From Methylophaga sulfidovorans (GTDB lineage Bacteria > Pseudomonadota > Gammaproteobacteria > Nitrosococcales > Methylophagaceae), in assembly GCF_900114205.1 (NCBI RefSeq), contig NZ_FOSH01000006.1, positions 1 to 64,000 on the forward strand: DNA of 64,000 nt, written 5' to 3'. How positions within the stretch are numbered: the stretch's first letter is position 1; every line of letters starts with the position of its first letter. This document shows positions 37,448 to 46,457 of the stretch, piece after piece. The position numbers were made by a program, and so were the translations under genes. The notes beneath the pieces were generated by a model that had not been told where the DNA came from, did no database searches, and worked only from the letters and a program-made list of their open reading frames with translations.

Positions 37448-39530
37448 TATTTTTCAGCAATTTCATTTTGAACAACCACTATGGTTATGGGCATTAGTGG
37501 CAGTGCCTGTTATCTGGGTGTTATATCGACTGTTTTACAGCCAGTCCAATGCAAATATCAAGCTGACTCAATTTGCTGATTCACACTTATTGCCACACTT
37601 GCTTAAGGATGAGCAAAGTGTGGGACAACAGCGTAGAACCCCGATCTTTTGGACTTTGCTCACAGCCTCAATAATATGGTGTCTCGGAGTAATGGCAATG
37701 GCTGGTCCAATGTGGGACTTTAAAGAAGCTGCGGTGTTTAAACCAACGGATAGCTTGTTGGTGTTATTAGATTTATCAAAATCAATGGATGCTCAGGATG
37801 TTAAGCCTTCGCGCTTGATACGGGCACAACAAGAAATCCAGGACATCGAACAAACTGCAGATGGTGTCAATATTGGATTAATTGCATTTGCCAGTGTTCC
37901 TCATGTTATTACCCCATTAACAGATGACAAAGAAGCGTTATTGCGATTACTTCCGTCATTGAAAACAAACTTAGTTTATAGCCAAGGCTCAAACCTGGTA
38001 CCCGCATTAAAACGGGCTGGAGAAATACTATCGTCCCAGGAGGGTAATGAAAAACATATTCTGGTGATCAGCGATGGTGACTTTAGTGATAGTGATGCAA
38101 GCATCTTTCAGGCTGAGAATGAGCTTAAAAAGCAAGGAGTAAAAATCCATTTTATGGGGGTAGGGACTGAGCAAGGTGCGCCTATACCCGATGAAGAAAA
38201 TGGGTATATTAAAGATCAAGGCAAAACCGTTATTTCTGAACTGGAACAGCATCGTTTACAAACCTTGAGCCAGGATATTGGTGGTCAATATTTGCGTGCA
38301 GATTATCTGGATAACGATACTGCACAGCTGCTTGCTCAAATCACACCTTCGGCAGATACGGTTGCTCAACAAAAAATTCGTACCTGGCAGCAACGGTTTT
38401 ATATTTTCTTACTGCCATTAATGGTGCTTGCTCTATTCTGGTTTCGTCGAGGAGCCGCTATTACTACATTGTTAATCTGTATCAGTGTGTTTCATCCGTA
38501 TCAGCAGGCACAAGCAGCAGACTTGCAAAACTTGTTTTTAAATTCTGCACAGCAAGGCAAAAAGGCACTGGAAGATAAAGATTATCAATCAGCTATTAAT
38601 CAGTTTAGTGACCCGTACCGGCGTGGTGTGGCTGAATATAAAGCTGGCCAGTATAAACAAGCCGCCGCTTCCTTTTCTCAGGCCCAGCGTGAATCCGTAC
38701 AACAAGATGCAAAATACAATTTAGGTAATGCGCAGCTTATGTCTGGTCAAATAGATGCAGCCATCAACACGTATGAATCCTTGTTAAAACAAACACCCAA
38801 CAATAAAGATGCTCAATATAATCTTGAGATCGCAAAAAAATTACGCCAGCAGCAGCAATCTCAACAAAATAAATCTCAGCAAGATAAATCACAGCAAAAT
38901 AAATCACAACAAGATAAATCACAGCAAGATAAATCACAACAAGATAAATCACAGCAAGATAAATCACAGCAAGATAAATCACAGCAAGATAAATCACAGC
39001 AAGATAAATCACAGCAAGATAAATCACAGCAGGATAAATCTCAGCAAGATAAATCACAGCAAGATAAGTCTCAGCAGGATAAATCACAGCAAGACAAGTC
39101 ACAGCAAGACAAGTCACAGCAAGATAAGTCACAGCAGGATAAGTCGCAGCAGGACAAGTCGCAGCAGGACAAGTCACAGCAGGACAAGTCACAGCAGGAC
39201 AAGTCACAGCAAGACAAGTCACAGCAGGACAAGTCACAGCAGGACAAGTCACAGCAGGACAAGTCACAGCAGGACAAGTCACAGCAGGACAAGTCACAGC
39301 AAGACAAGTCACAGCAGGATAAGCAACAGCAACAATCGGCAGAGATGAATAAGTCTCAGCAGGAGCAATCACAAAAAAGCAGCGCTCAGCAAAAACAACG
39401 CAGTGAAAAAGATATTAATGCTGATCAATGGCTAAATCGTATTAAGGATGATCCCGAGCAATTTCTTAAAAATAAGTTTTATATTGAATCTCAACGTCAA
39501 GGGGCAGAGGCGTCAGTAAAACCATGGTAA
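37437..39530 (+). CDS. VWA and TPR protein (BatB-BatC fusion) with a 31-copy SQQDK repeat
   Basis: 697 residues. Membrane helices at about 15-32 and 75-92, a VWA domain with MIDAS DLSKSMDA (near 112) and VISDGDFSDSD, a third helix near 322-340, then a TPR region (about 370-470; YQSAINQFSDPYRRGVAEY, AKYNLGNAQLMSG, NTYESLLKQTPNN). Next comes a very low-complexity region of 31 pentapeptides SQQ(D/N)K (about 475-629), then a short Gln/Lys-rich end. BatB and BatC are separate genes in many species; here they are fused. The repeat DNA makes long open frames on both strands that are shadows. Repeat-number variation would change only the linker length. Confidence 0.9.
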   Translation: MLSNIFQQFHFEQPLWLWALVAVPVIWVLYRLFYSQSNANIKLTQFADSHLLPHLLKDEQSVGQQRRTPIFWTLLTASIIWCLGVMAMAGPMWDFKEAAVFKPTDSLLVLLDLSKSMDAQDVKPSRLIRAQQEIQDIEQTADGVNIGLIAFASVPHVITPLTDDKEALLRLLPSLKTNLVYSQGSNLVPALKRAGEILSSQEGNEKHILVISDGDFSDSDASIFQAENELKKQGVKIHFMGVGTEQGAPIPDEENGYIKDQGKTVISELEQHRLQTLSQDIGGQYLRADYLDNDTAQLLAQITPSADTVAQQKIRTWQQRFYIFLLPLMVLALFWFRRGAAITTLLICISVFHPYQQAQAADLQNLFLNSAQQGKKALEDKDYQSAINQFSDPYRRGVAEYKAGQYKQAAASFSQAQRESVQQDAKYNLGNAQLMSGQIDAAINTYESLLKQTPNNKDAQYNLEIAKKLRQQQQSQQNKSQQDKSQQNKSQQDKSQQDKSQQDKSQQDKSQQDKSQQDKSQQDKSQQDKSQQDKSQQDKSQQDKSQQDKSQQDKSQQDKSQQDKSQQDKSQQDKSQQDKSQQDKSQQDKSQQDKSQQDKSQQDKSQQDKSQQDKSQQDKSQQDKSQQDKQQQQSAEMNKSQQEQSQKSSAQQKQRSEKDINADQWLNRIKDDPEQFLKNKFYIESQRQGAEASVKPW
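38859..39323 (+). repeat. 31 tandem copies of a 15-bp unit encoding SQQDK
   Basis: Copy period is exactly 15 bases from 38859. The 5' half uses mostly GAT-AAA-TCA codons and the 3' half (from about 39090) mostly GAC-AAG-TCA, so two homogenised blocks exist, consistent with separate expansion by slippage. The unit being a multiple of three, changes in copy number stay in frame. Confidence 0.97.
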
Positions 39531-41341
39531 ATAAAGTTAAGCAATTTTGTTTAATGACTTGCTTAGTCATGTTGTTCAACATTCATTCGGTACTGGCAGC
39601 TGATTTTACGGCAACAGTGGATAATTCGGTCGTCAATCTTGGGCAAGGTTTTCAATTAAATCTGAGCCTTAAAGATGCTAAAGCAAAAGGGCGACCAGAT
39701 TTTTCTGTGCTGGAAAAAGATTTCACCATTTATAACAGCTCGGAATCGAGCCAAATGATGATAGTCAATGGCGATATAACTTCACAGAAAAGCTGGACGC
39801 TTGTCTTGATGCCTAAGCAACAAGGTAAGTTGACTCTACCATCACTAAATATAGAAACAGATCATGGCGTATTACAATCAAAGCCGATTGTTATTCAAGC
39901 TAAGGCATCATCATCAGTACAAAACTCCCCAGACGCGACTCAGCAAAAAGCCGTTTATACAGAAACTAAATTAAACAAAGAGACGGTATATAAAAATGAA
40001 CCTGTGTTGATGACAAGCCGTTTAATTGCTTATCAGAATATTAGCGATATTAGTCTTGAAGACCCGGTGATAGATGGTGCGATCGTTGAACGTTTAGCTG
40101 AACCCACTGTGCAGGAGATGATGCTTCAGGGGAGAGCTGCCAAAGTTCTTCAGGTTCAGTATTTATTGACACCCATCAAAGCCGGCAAGCTGGCCATTCA
40201 TGGTCCAGTATTTAACGGAAAAGTACAGTTAAATTCACCACAGCCCGAATCGATGGATCCATTTGAGATGATGCGAAATTTTGACCACTTTGGCTTTTCA
40301 GGTTTTGCTGACTTCCGGCCATTTTCCCTTACGGATTCAACAAAAACTATCAATATCAAACCAGCTGTCAATCAATTACAGCCATGGTTGCCAGCTGAAA
40401 ATATGACATTATCTGAGGACTGGCAAGGATTACAGTCAGCAAAAGTGGCTGAGCCAATAACCTGGAAATTAACCATCTCTGCAAAAGGCTTAGCTAGTGC
40501 TGCTTTACCAAGCCTAAAACAACAAATAGAAAAAAGTGCAAATGTGAAGGTCTATGCAGATAAACCTGTGTTGAATGATGCGTTGGATTCAGATGCACAA
40601 ACGATCAGTTCAACACGTCAGGAAAGCTATACTTTAATTCCTCAAAGCTCAGGGGAGCTTGCGTTACCAGAAATCAAAATCGCTTGGTGGAATGTGAAAA
40701 AAGATAAAATAATGTATGCCACCATTCCAGCCAGAACGATTCATGTTGCCGCAGGAGCCGTTAATCAGAATAATGCGGCATCATCACTGTCGACAGAACC
40801 AGCAAAAACACAAACAGCATCAAACAATACAGATTTAACAAAATCTGCTGGTTCTGCCACTCTGCCAAGCTGGGTTATACCTGTCGTCGCCACTTTGGCG
40901 GGTATTCTTATCTCAATGTTTATCTCTTTAATTTTGTTATGGAAAAAGTCAAAAAACCTTAACAATACGCCCACTAAAACAACAGACAAACATAGAGAGG
41001 ATAGCATTGAGAAACACAGCACTTTAACTATTGAGACTGCTGCCACGCTAGACGATTTGCAAAAGGTCATACAGCAATTTGCTCAGGATAAATTAGCGAT
41101 GCCTGCTACCTCTTCATTAAAGAGCATTCATAGCGTTATGAAACAACGCTATGACATGATCAATTGCCAAGTGTTAGCTGAAATAGAAGCGGGTTTATAT
41201 CAAAAAGAGACGAAACAAATCGTGATAGCTGACTTTAAAGTGGAAGTAGCCAATATGTTTAATGCTGTAAATAAACAACTTAAAAGAACCAAAAAACAGA
41301 CAAAAATGACAGAATCATTCCAACCGTTGAATCCAAACTAA
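39524..41341 (+). CDS. BatD-like oxygen-tolerance protein
   Basis: 605 residues. Signal peptide (cleavage after VLAA, near 26), then repeated immunoglobulin-like BatD domains: DFTATVDNSVVNLGQGFQL, PDFSVLEKDFTIY, SQKSWTLVLMPKQQGKLTLP. One transmembrane helix lies near 448-472 (LPSWVIPVVATLAGILISMF) with a charged cytoplasmic tail. It is the last gene of the operon and its start overlaps the end of the VWA-TPR gene by 7 bases. The large periplasmic part probably contacts the VWA proteins. Confidence 0.9.
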   Translation: MVNKVKQFCLMTCLVMLFNIHSVLAADFTATVDNSVVNLGQGFQLNLSLKDAKAKGRPDFSVLEKDFTIYNSSESSQMMIVNGDITSQKSWTLVLMPKQQGKLTLPSLNIETDHGVLQSKPIVIQAKASSSVQNSPDATQQKAVYTETKLNKETVYKNEPVLMTSRLIAYQNISDISLEDPVIDGAIVERLAEPTVQEMMLQGRAAKVLQVQYLLTPIKAGKLAIHGPVFNGKVQLNSPQPESMDPFEMMRNFDHFGFSGFADFRPFSLTDSTKTINIKPAVNQLQPWLPAENMTLSEDWQGLQSAKVAEPITWKLTISAKGLASAALPSLKQQIEKSANVKVYADKPVLNDALDSDAQTISSTRQESYTLIPQSSGELALPEIKIAWWNVKKDKIMYATIPARTIHVAAGAVNQNNAASSLSTEPAKTQTASNNTDLTKSAGSATLPSWVIPVVATLAGILISMFISLILLWKKSKNLNNTPTKTTDKHREDSIEKHSTLTIETAATLDDLQKVIQQFAQDKLAMPATSSLKSIHSVMKQRYDMINCQVLAEIEAGLYQKETKQIVIADFKVEVANMFNAVNKQLKRTKKQTKMTESFQPLNPN

Positions 41342-41529
41342 CACTAGGATAATGGGCCTCAATCTAAGCCATTTGAACAGGCAGTATCTAGCATAGAAAT
41401 CAATTATTGCTGGCGCCACTCGTGAGTCCTGTTGTTAGCGGAGTACTTACACAAAACCTAAAGCCAGTTTGCTAAAGCCAATTATTGTCTGAACTTATCG
41501 CTTGACTTAAATCCGCTTCGTTTCAGGAA

Positions 41530-41620
41530 CTGTGGCTTTAGCTTTAAAACCTGGTAAGTGCCTTTGGATGAGCTTTGCACAATAAAACAACGTTGTGAGG
41601 CTGAGTGCTTCGTTGTTTAT
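41530..41620 (+). pseudogene. Decayed fragment of a rarD-like gene
   Basis: Positions 41530-41563 read TVALALKPGKCLW, against TVGLALKRGKHLW in the intact RarD at 32566. DNA similarity continues through TTTGCACAATAAAAC and GAGTGCTTCG with a one-base insertion and small gaps, so the frame is destroyed. Identity by eye is roughly 65-70%. It has the same orientation as the intact copy. Confidence 0.7.
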
Positions 41621-41629
41621 AGTCAGTAT

Positions 41630-41655
41630 GCGGCTGCTATAAAAATAGCAGCCGC
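41630..41655. terminator. Hairpin downstream of the glutamate-synthase-like gene
   Basis: Perfect 10-bp stem GCGGCTGCTA / TAGCAGCCGC (41630-41639 with 41646-41655) with loop TAAAAA, placed six bases after the stop of the leftward gene. No T-run follows in either direction, so termination strength is uncertain. Confidence 0.6.
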
Positions 41656-41661
41656 TAATGA

Positions 41662-43242
41662 TTAAAACTGAGTAGCACTGGCTTTATCCCATAGTTTCTG
41701 CCAATGAGTAGGAACGTTTTGTTGATCGACTAAACAGCCCTTTGTCAAACCAGGAAAATATAATTCCTTATAAGTCACTGTTGGTGCATCAACCACACGG
41801 TGCTCTATATGTTCCGGTGTTAATTCATCTGGAGATGTCAGCCCCATTGCGGCCGTCAAATCTAAAAAAGAGCTAAGTGTGGCATCGTGGTATCTATGAA
41901 CACGCTGTGCTTTTTCTGTGACATTGATGGCTCTGGAACGTCGTTCATCTTGTGTGGCAATACCGGTTGGGCAATTATTGGTATGGCAGCGACGTGATTG
42001 AATACAACCGATAGCAAACATATAGGGACGCGCAGCATGGAAAAGATCGGCTCCTAAGGCTTTTTTGACGATCATGTCATAGCCCATGGCGACTTTTCCA
42101 CTGACGATAAGTTTGATATCTTCACGTAAACCCACACCAAGTAAGGCGTTATGAACAAAATTCAGCGCCTCATTAATATATAAACCCAGACGATCTGAAA
42201 ACTCTGTAGGTGCAGCACCGGTTCCGCCTTCAGCCCCATCGATCGTAATAAAGTCGGGCAGAATCTTTGTTTCCAGCATTGCTTTACAAATACCTAAGAA
42301 CTCATGTTTGTAACCAATACAGAGTTTAAACCCAACTGGCTTACCTCCAGACATCTCACGTAATTGCTGGATAAACTGCAGTAAACCTTCTGGTGTGGAG
42401 AATGTTTTATGGGCAGGTGGAGACAGACAATCTTCTCCCATTGGTACATCACGTGTTTCAGCAATTTCCTGGGTAATTTTTGAGGCGGGTAATAAACCGC
42501 CATGAGCGGGTTTGGCGCCTTGTGATAATTTCAGTTCAATCATTTTTACCTGATCGGACTTGGCTGAATGCTCAAATTTAGCAGCATCAAAGCCACCATC
42601 TTTTGTTCGACAACCAAAATAACCGGTACCAATCTGCCAGACAAGATCACCGCCATGTTGCTTATGATACGGACTGATACCGCCTTCACCTGTGACTTGA
42701 GCAAAACCACCTTGTTTTGCACCCAAATTAAGCGCCTGAATGGCTTTGCCTGAGATAGCACCAAAACTCATTGAGGAAATATTAAAACGTGATGAACGAT
42801 ATGGCTGACTACATTGAGGGCCACTGATAGTGACATAACGGTAGCTTTCATCGACTTGCTTGGGAGAGAGTGAGTGGTAGCTCAGATCATAGCCGGCATT
42901 TTCAATATCATTCACGGTACCAAACGGCATTGCATCACTTACTCCATCAGCACGTTTGTTGATGATTTCTCGCTGCTCACGATTAAACGGTCTGCCACTG
43001 GACTCAGATTCAAAGAAGTATTGGCGTAATTCCGGGCGGATAAATTCGAGTAAATAGCGAAGATGACCAATGACCGGATAGTTATTTAAAACGTTATGGC
43101 GGCAGTGTAAATCGTAGATCCCCAGACCTGTTAGCATCACCCATACAACCAATAACCAACTGCTTGAGGGTATGAGCCAACTAAGGAAAATGAAAAAAAA
43201 CAGACTGAGAACAACAAACAGAAAGAAATGGCGACGATACAT
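41662..43242 (-). CDS. FMN-binding glutamate synthase-family protein, membrane-anchored
   Basis: 526 residues. Two closely spaced hydrophobic helices at the N-terminus (about 5-22 and 28-45), then the FMN/Fe-S synthase domain of GltB: FNISSMSFGAISG, TGEGGISPYH, GAKPAHGGLLPASKIT, DGAEGGTGAAP and the 3Fe-4S cysteine cluster CIQSRRCHTNNCPTG. The glutaminase and GXGXG domains of full GltB are absent. Such short forms are common but biochemically poorly known. One possibility in a methylotroph is a gamma-glutamylmethylamide-related or N-methylglutamate synthase activity; I cannot support that from sequence. An Lrp-type gene follows on the same strand upstream. Confidence 0.85.
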   Translation of the reverse strand: MYRRHFFLFVVLSLFFFIFLSWLIPSSSWLLVVWVMLTGLGIYDLHCRHNVLNNYPVIGHLRYLLEFIRPELRQYFFESESSGRPFNREQREIINKRADGVSDAMPFGTVNDIENAGYDLSYHSLSPKQVDESYRYVTISGPQCSQPYRSSRFNISSMSFGAISGKAIQALNLGAKQGGFAQVTGEGGISPYHKQHGGDLVWQIGTGYFGCRTKDGGFDAAKFEHSAKSDQVKMIELKLSQGAKPAHGGLLPASKITQEIAETRDVPMGEDCLSPPAHKTFSTPEGLLQFIQQLREMSGGKPVGFKLCIGYKHEFLGICKAMLETKILPDFITIDGAEGGTGAAPTEFSDRLGLYINEALNFVHNALLGVGLREDIKLIVSGKVAMGYDMIVKKALGADLFHAARPYMFAIGCIQSRRCHTNNCPTGIATQDERRSRAINVTEKAQRVHRYHDATLSSFLDLTAAMGLTSPDELTPEHIEHRVVDAPTVTYKELYFPGLTKGCLVDQQNVPTHWQKLWDKASATQF

Positions 43243-43298
43243 AGAACCTCACTGTGAATATTTTTATATCTGACTTAACGAGCGCTTAATTGGTTGCG

Positions 43299-43769
43299 TC
43301 AGCCAACGGGTAAAGCCGTAGTTTTAATTGGAGACTTCATCACAAATGAGGTATGAACTCCAGTCACACCATCAATACGTGTCAGTTTATTAAGCAGAAA
43401 TTGTTGATAGGCATCCATATCTTTCACAATCACTTTTAATAAATAATCTGCTGATTGTCCAGTAATCAGATGACACTCGAGTACTTCAGGGTAACTGGCA
43501 AGCGTGGTTTCTAAAGCTTCAAAACGTTCAGGTGTATGTTTATCCATGCTGATACCAATAAAAGCCATCAAGGTCAGGCCTAATTTTTTGGCGTTGAGTA
43601 AAGCCACATAACCATCAATTAAGCCTTTTTCTTCCATTTGTTTAACGCGGCGCAGACAGGGCGAGGGTGAAAGCTTGATAGCTTCTGCTAATTCCTGGTT
43701 GGTGATGCGTCCGTCAGTCTGTAATTTTTGCAAGATCATGACGTCATATTTATCAATAGTCTCAGACAT
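43299..43769 (-). CDS. Lrp/AsnC-family transcriptional regulator
   Basis: 156 residues. N-terminal helix-turn-helix (DGRITNQELAEAIKLSPSP, then CLRRVKQMEEKGLIDGY) and a C-terminal RAM effector domain with LECHLITGQSADYLLKV and a final YQQFLLNKLTRIDGVTGVHTSF. Usually responds to an amino acid. It lies 56 bases upstream of the glutamate-synthase-like gene in the same direction and divergent from leuA, either of which may be its target. Confidence 0.93.
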   Translation of the reverse strand: MSETIDKYDVMILQKLQTDGRITNQELAEAIKLSPSPCLRRVKQMEEKGLIDGYVALLNAKKLGLTLMAFIGISMDKHTPERFEALETTLASYPEVLECHLITGQSADYLLKVIVKDMDAYQQFLLNKLTRIDGVTGVHTSFVMKSPIKTTALPVG

Positions 43770-44082
43770 GGGATATCCTCATAAAAATATATTGTGGTTA
43801 TATATTTCAATATTTATTAATTTTAAGCAATATTATTCTTTATTAAGTAGATTTCATGCAAACTTAGCAATTTAATTCCATTGCTACTTCTTTATACTAT
43901 TTCACATGGCTGGAACTGATAGCTAATGCGCCAAAAGCGCGGCTGGCACGATGCACTGACATGATCAAAAGTCATGAACGGCACATCGTAAAAAGTATGA
44001 ATCAACCCGATTGATATGGTGAGTCAGGCAAATTTGTTTCAGCAACCCTTGTGTTATTTATATGTATTGTCAGGAGTCAGAC
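43770..44082 (+). ncRNA. leuA upstream region with a structured leader
   Basis: 313 bases between divergent genes. Nested inverted repeats occur at 43928-43989: GCGC-CAAAA-GCGC (43928-43940), then an outer stem ACGATG / CATCGT (43948-43953 with 43984-43989) enclosing CATGA / TCATG (43960-43964 with 43972-43976). This is the layout of a cis-regulatory leader. No leucine-rich leader peptide is evident. It could resemble the leuA-associated motifs reported in other gammaproteobacteria, but I cannot confirm membership. Confidence 0.45.
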
Positions 44083-45780
44083 ATGATTAGTCAGCCCGCC
44101 CAAAAATATCGTCGCTTTGATGCTATCCAGTTGCCTGATCGGCAGTGGCCTAATGTGGTACTGGATAAAGCCCCAATCTGGATGAGCACGGATTTACGTG
44201 ACGGTAATCAGGCGCTGATCGATCCGATGTCTGTTGAAACCAAAATGCGCTTTTTTCTGGCACTGGTCGATATGGGCTTTAAAGAAATTGAGGTCGGTTT
44301 TCCTTCTGCCTCGGACACGGACTTTAATTTTGTACGCCGTTTGATTGAAGAAAAACGTATTCCCGATGATGTCACCATCGAAGTGTTGACGCAGGCCAGA
44401 GAGGATTTAATTGCACGAACGGTGGAATCCTTAAAAGGAGCTAAACGCGCTATCTTGCATGTGTATAACCCCATTGCTTCGGCGTTCCGTGAGATCGTCT
44501 ATCGTACAGATAAGGCTGGAGTCAAAGAGATTGCTGTGCGTGGTACACGCTGGGTGAAAGAAATGACGGCAAAACAGCCGGAAACTGAGTGGATTTATCA
44601 ATATTCACCAGAGACATTTTCCAGTGCAGAAATTGAGTTTGCGAAAGAAGTCTGTGATGCGGTGACGGCCATTTGGCAGCCGACGCCTGACCATAAGATG
44701 ATCATTAACTTACCGGCAACGGTGGAAATGGCTACACCGAACACTTATGCGGATCAGGTGGAGTGGATGCATCGTCATTTAAATAAACGTGACAGTATTA
44801 TTTTGAGTGTGCATCCACATAATGACCGTGGCACGGCGGTCGCAGCAGCTGAATTAGCTGTAATGGCAGGTGCTGATCGTGTGGAAGGTTGTTTATTTGG
44901 TAACGGTGAACGCACCGGTAATGTGGATTTAATCACCTTGGCGATGAATTTGTATTCGCAGGGAATTCATCCTGGTGTCGATTTCACTCAGATGGATCAG
45001 ATCCGCCAGTTGTTTGAAGAAGCCACGCAATTGCCTGTACATCCTCGTCATCCTTATGCGGGTGAATTAGTGTTTACTGCGTTTTCAGGCTCTCATCAGG
45101 ATGCGATTAAAAAAGGCTTGGCCGTACAAAAAGCCGATGACTATTGGCAAGTGCCTTATTTGCCTATCGATCCGGCAGATGTGAACCGTAGTTATGATGC
45201 AGTGGTTCGAGTGAATAGTCAGTCGGGTAAAGGTGGTGTGAGTTTCTTGTTACAGCAACATGCTGGTTTTGAATTGCCACGTCGTTTGCAGATTGAGTTC
45301 AGTAAAGTGGTGCAGAAAGTGAGCGATAGTAGTGGCCGTGAAATCAATGCTGACAATATCGTGACCTTATTTGATAAAGAATATGTGCAGGTGAATAGCC
45401 CATATCAATATATGGGAAGCCATATTGTCGATGAAGAAAGCCATCAGGTATTGAGCCATGTGGTGGTGAAATATCAGCAACAACGTATCGAATTAAAAGG
45501 TCAGGGAAATGGCCCATTGGATGCGGTGGCAAAAGCGATATCTGAGCATATTGGTGAAACTGTTACTGTTGCTGATTATCACGAGCACGGTATGAGTGCA
45601 GGATCAGACGCGACGGCGGTCAGTTATGTTGAAGTTAAGGTCGGTGAACATGCAACAGTGTTTGGTGTAGGTCAGGATAAAAATATCACCACCTCGGCAA
45701 TAAAAGCGTTGTTGAATGGTGTGAATCGGTTTATCAATGATGTTAATCCTCAGATCACTGAAGCTATGGCGGCAGGATAG
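44083..45780 (+). CDS. leuA: 2-isopropylmalate synthase
   Basis: First committed step of leucine synthesis, condensing acetyl-CoA with 2-ketoisovalerate. 565 residues from the ATG at 44083, which has GGAG seven bases upstream; ATG at 44062 would add seven residues. It is the longer LeuA form: catalytic TIM barrel with [23 protein letters not shown], the metal-binding [11 protein letters not shown] and [12 protein letters not shown]. The C-terminal regulatory domain (about 430-560) includes [15 protein letters not shown] terminator follows. Probably controlled by the structured leader upstream. Confidence 0.95.
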   Translation: MISQPAQKYRRFDAIQLPDRQWPNVVLDKAPIWMSTDLRDGNQALIDPMSVETKMRFFLALVDMGFKEIEVGFPSASDTDFNFVRRLIEEKRIPDDVTIEVLTQAREDLIARTVESLKGAKRAILHVYNPIASAFREIVYRTDKAGVKEIAVRGTRWVKEMTAKQPETEWIYQYSPETFSSAEIEFAKEVCDAVTAIWQPTPDHKMIINLPATVEMATPNTYADQVEWMHRHLNKRDSIILSVHPHNDRGTAVAAAELAVMAGADRVEGCLFGNGERTGNVDLITLAMNLYSQGIHPGVDFTQMDQIRQLFEEATQLPVHPRHPYAGELVFTAFSGSHQDAIKKGLAVQKADDYWQVPYLPIDPADVNRSYDAVVRVNSQSGKGGVSFLLQQHAGFELPRRLQIEFSKVVQKVSDSSGREINADNIVTLFDKEYVQVNSPYQYMGSHIVDEESHQVLSHVVVKYQQQRIELKGQGNGPLDAVAKAISEHIGETVTVADYHEHGMSAGSDATAVSYVEVKVGEHATVFGVGQDKNITTSAIKALLNGVNRFINDVNPQITEAMAAG

Positions 45781-45790
45781 TCAGTCATTT

Positions 45791-45842
45791 CCCGAGCGGG
45801 AGTTAAGGATTCCCTGACTTGTTGCTCGGGATTGTTCTTTTT
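45791..45842 (+). terminator. Terminator after leuA
   Basis: CCCGAGC (45791-45797) pairs with GCTCGGG (45824-45830), with an inner GGGA/TCCC pairing, and is followed by a T-rich tail ATTGTTCTTTTT. Confidence 0.75.
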
Positions 45843-46006
45843 CCGTTCTTAAGTTTCTTAGTTATTGATTTTTAAGGTGAAAATATTTCCCCATGATTTG
45901 AATTCTATCCAATAATTCGTTAGGGTAGGAAACAGTCCTGAACACATAGTTATATGTTCAGGTTCTTCTCACCGATGTTTGATGGAATCAAACAAAGGAG
46001 AAAATC

Positions 46007-46276
46007 ATGTTAAAAACACAACTAACGACTTTGTTATCAGTTGTCATGGCGATTTTATTTAGCTCAAGCGTAGCGTTCGCGAATGAACATGAGACGTCCC
46101 ATGAGGGAGCAAAACACCCAGCCCATGAAATGGGAGAGGAGCTGGATACCGTTAAAGATAAGAAACTCAGTGAAGACTATAAGGACAATATGGAAGAAGC
46201 TGAGGATTCTGCTAACTCTCCACATCCGGCACATGAAATGGGTGAGAATGAAGAGCTTCAGGAAAGGGGTCAATAA
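46007..46276 (+). CDS. Small secreted acidic protein with two HPAHEMGE motifs
   Basis: 89 residues. Signal peptide to about residue 25 (cleavage after AFA). The mature 64 residues are strongly acidic and contain HPAHEMGEE and HPAHEMGEN about 38 residues apart, separated by a charged helix-like stretch. The repeated His/Glu/Met clusters could bind metal (for example copper or nickel), which is inference. I do not recognise the family. AAAGGAG precedes the ATG and a very strong terminator follows, so it is a free-standing, probably well-expressed gene. An 8-bp hairpin (CCTGAACA / TGTTCAGG, 45938-45963) lies in its leader. Confidence 0.75.
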   Translation: MLKTQLTTLLSVVMAILFSSSVAFANEHETSHEGAKHPAHEMGEELDTVKDKKLSEDYKDNMEEAEDSANSPHPAHEMGENEELQERGQ

Positions 46277-46318
46277 ACTCAGTTTCTGAGTGGACAATGT
46301 GTCCACAAGCTTAATAAG

Positions 46319-46355
46319 CGCCGCACTTTTTCAACAAAAAGTGCGGCGTTTTTTT
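46319..46355 (+). terminator. Strong intrinsic terminator
   Basis: 13-bp perfect stem CGCCGCACTTTTT / AAAAAGTGCGGCG (46319-46331 with 46336-46348), loop CAAC, then seven T. Confidence 0.95.
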
Positions 46356-46457
46356 ATATGACCTTTTAATTTAATTTGTCTGATAAGCTAGAATTAAGTC
46401 TTTCAGGCCATCATTTGTACTGAGTTACTCGATTCTAAATCCTCACAGGAGCATTTA

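Larger units (their letters stand above)
41342..41661. other. 320-bp spacer after the Bat operon
   Basis: Holds a rarD-like relic at about 41530-41620 and a hairpin at 41630-41655 (each listed separately). A weaker match to the rarD 5' end may lie at about 41353-41375 (GGCCTCAATCTAAGCCATT against GGTCTAATCTTAGCCATT). No intact gene. Confidence 0.45.

Noticed and set aside
38859-39323. CRISPR array
   Set aside because: The units are contiguous 15-mers without spacers and lie inside a coding frame.
38764-39372. Long open frames on the minus strand and in another plus frame over the SQQDK repeat
   Set aside because: A 15-bp repeat without stops in several frames creates such shadows; compositions like SCCDL or PAVTC repeats are artefacts.
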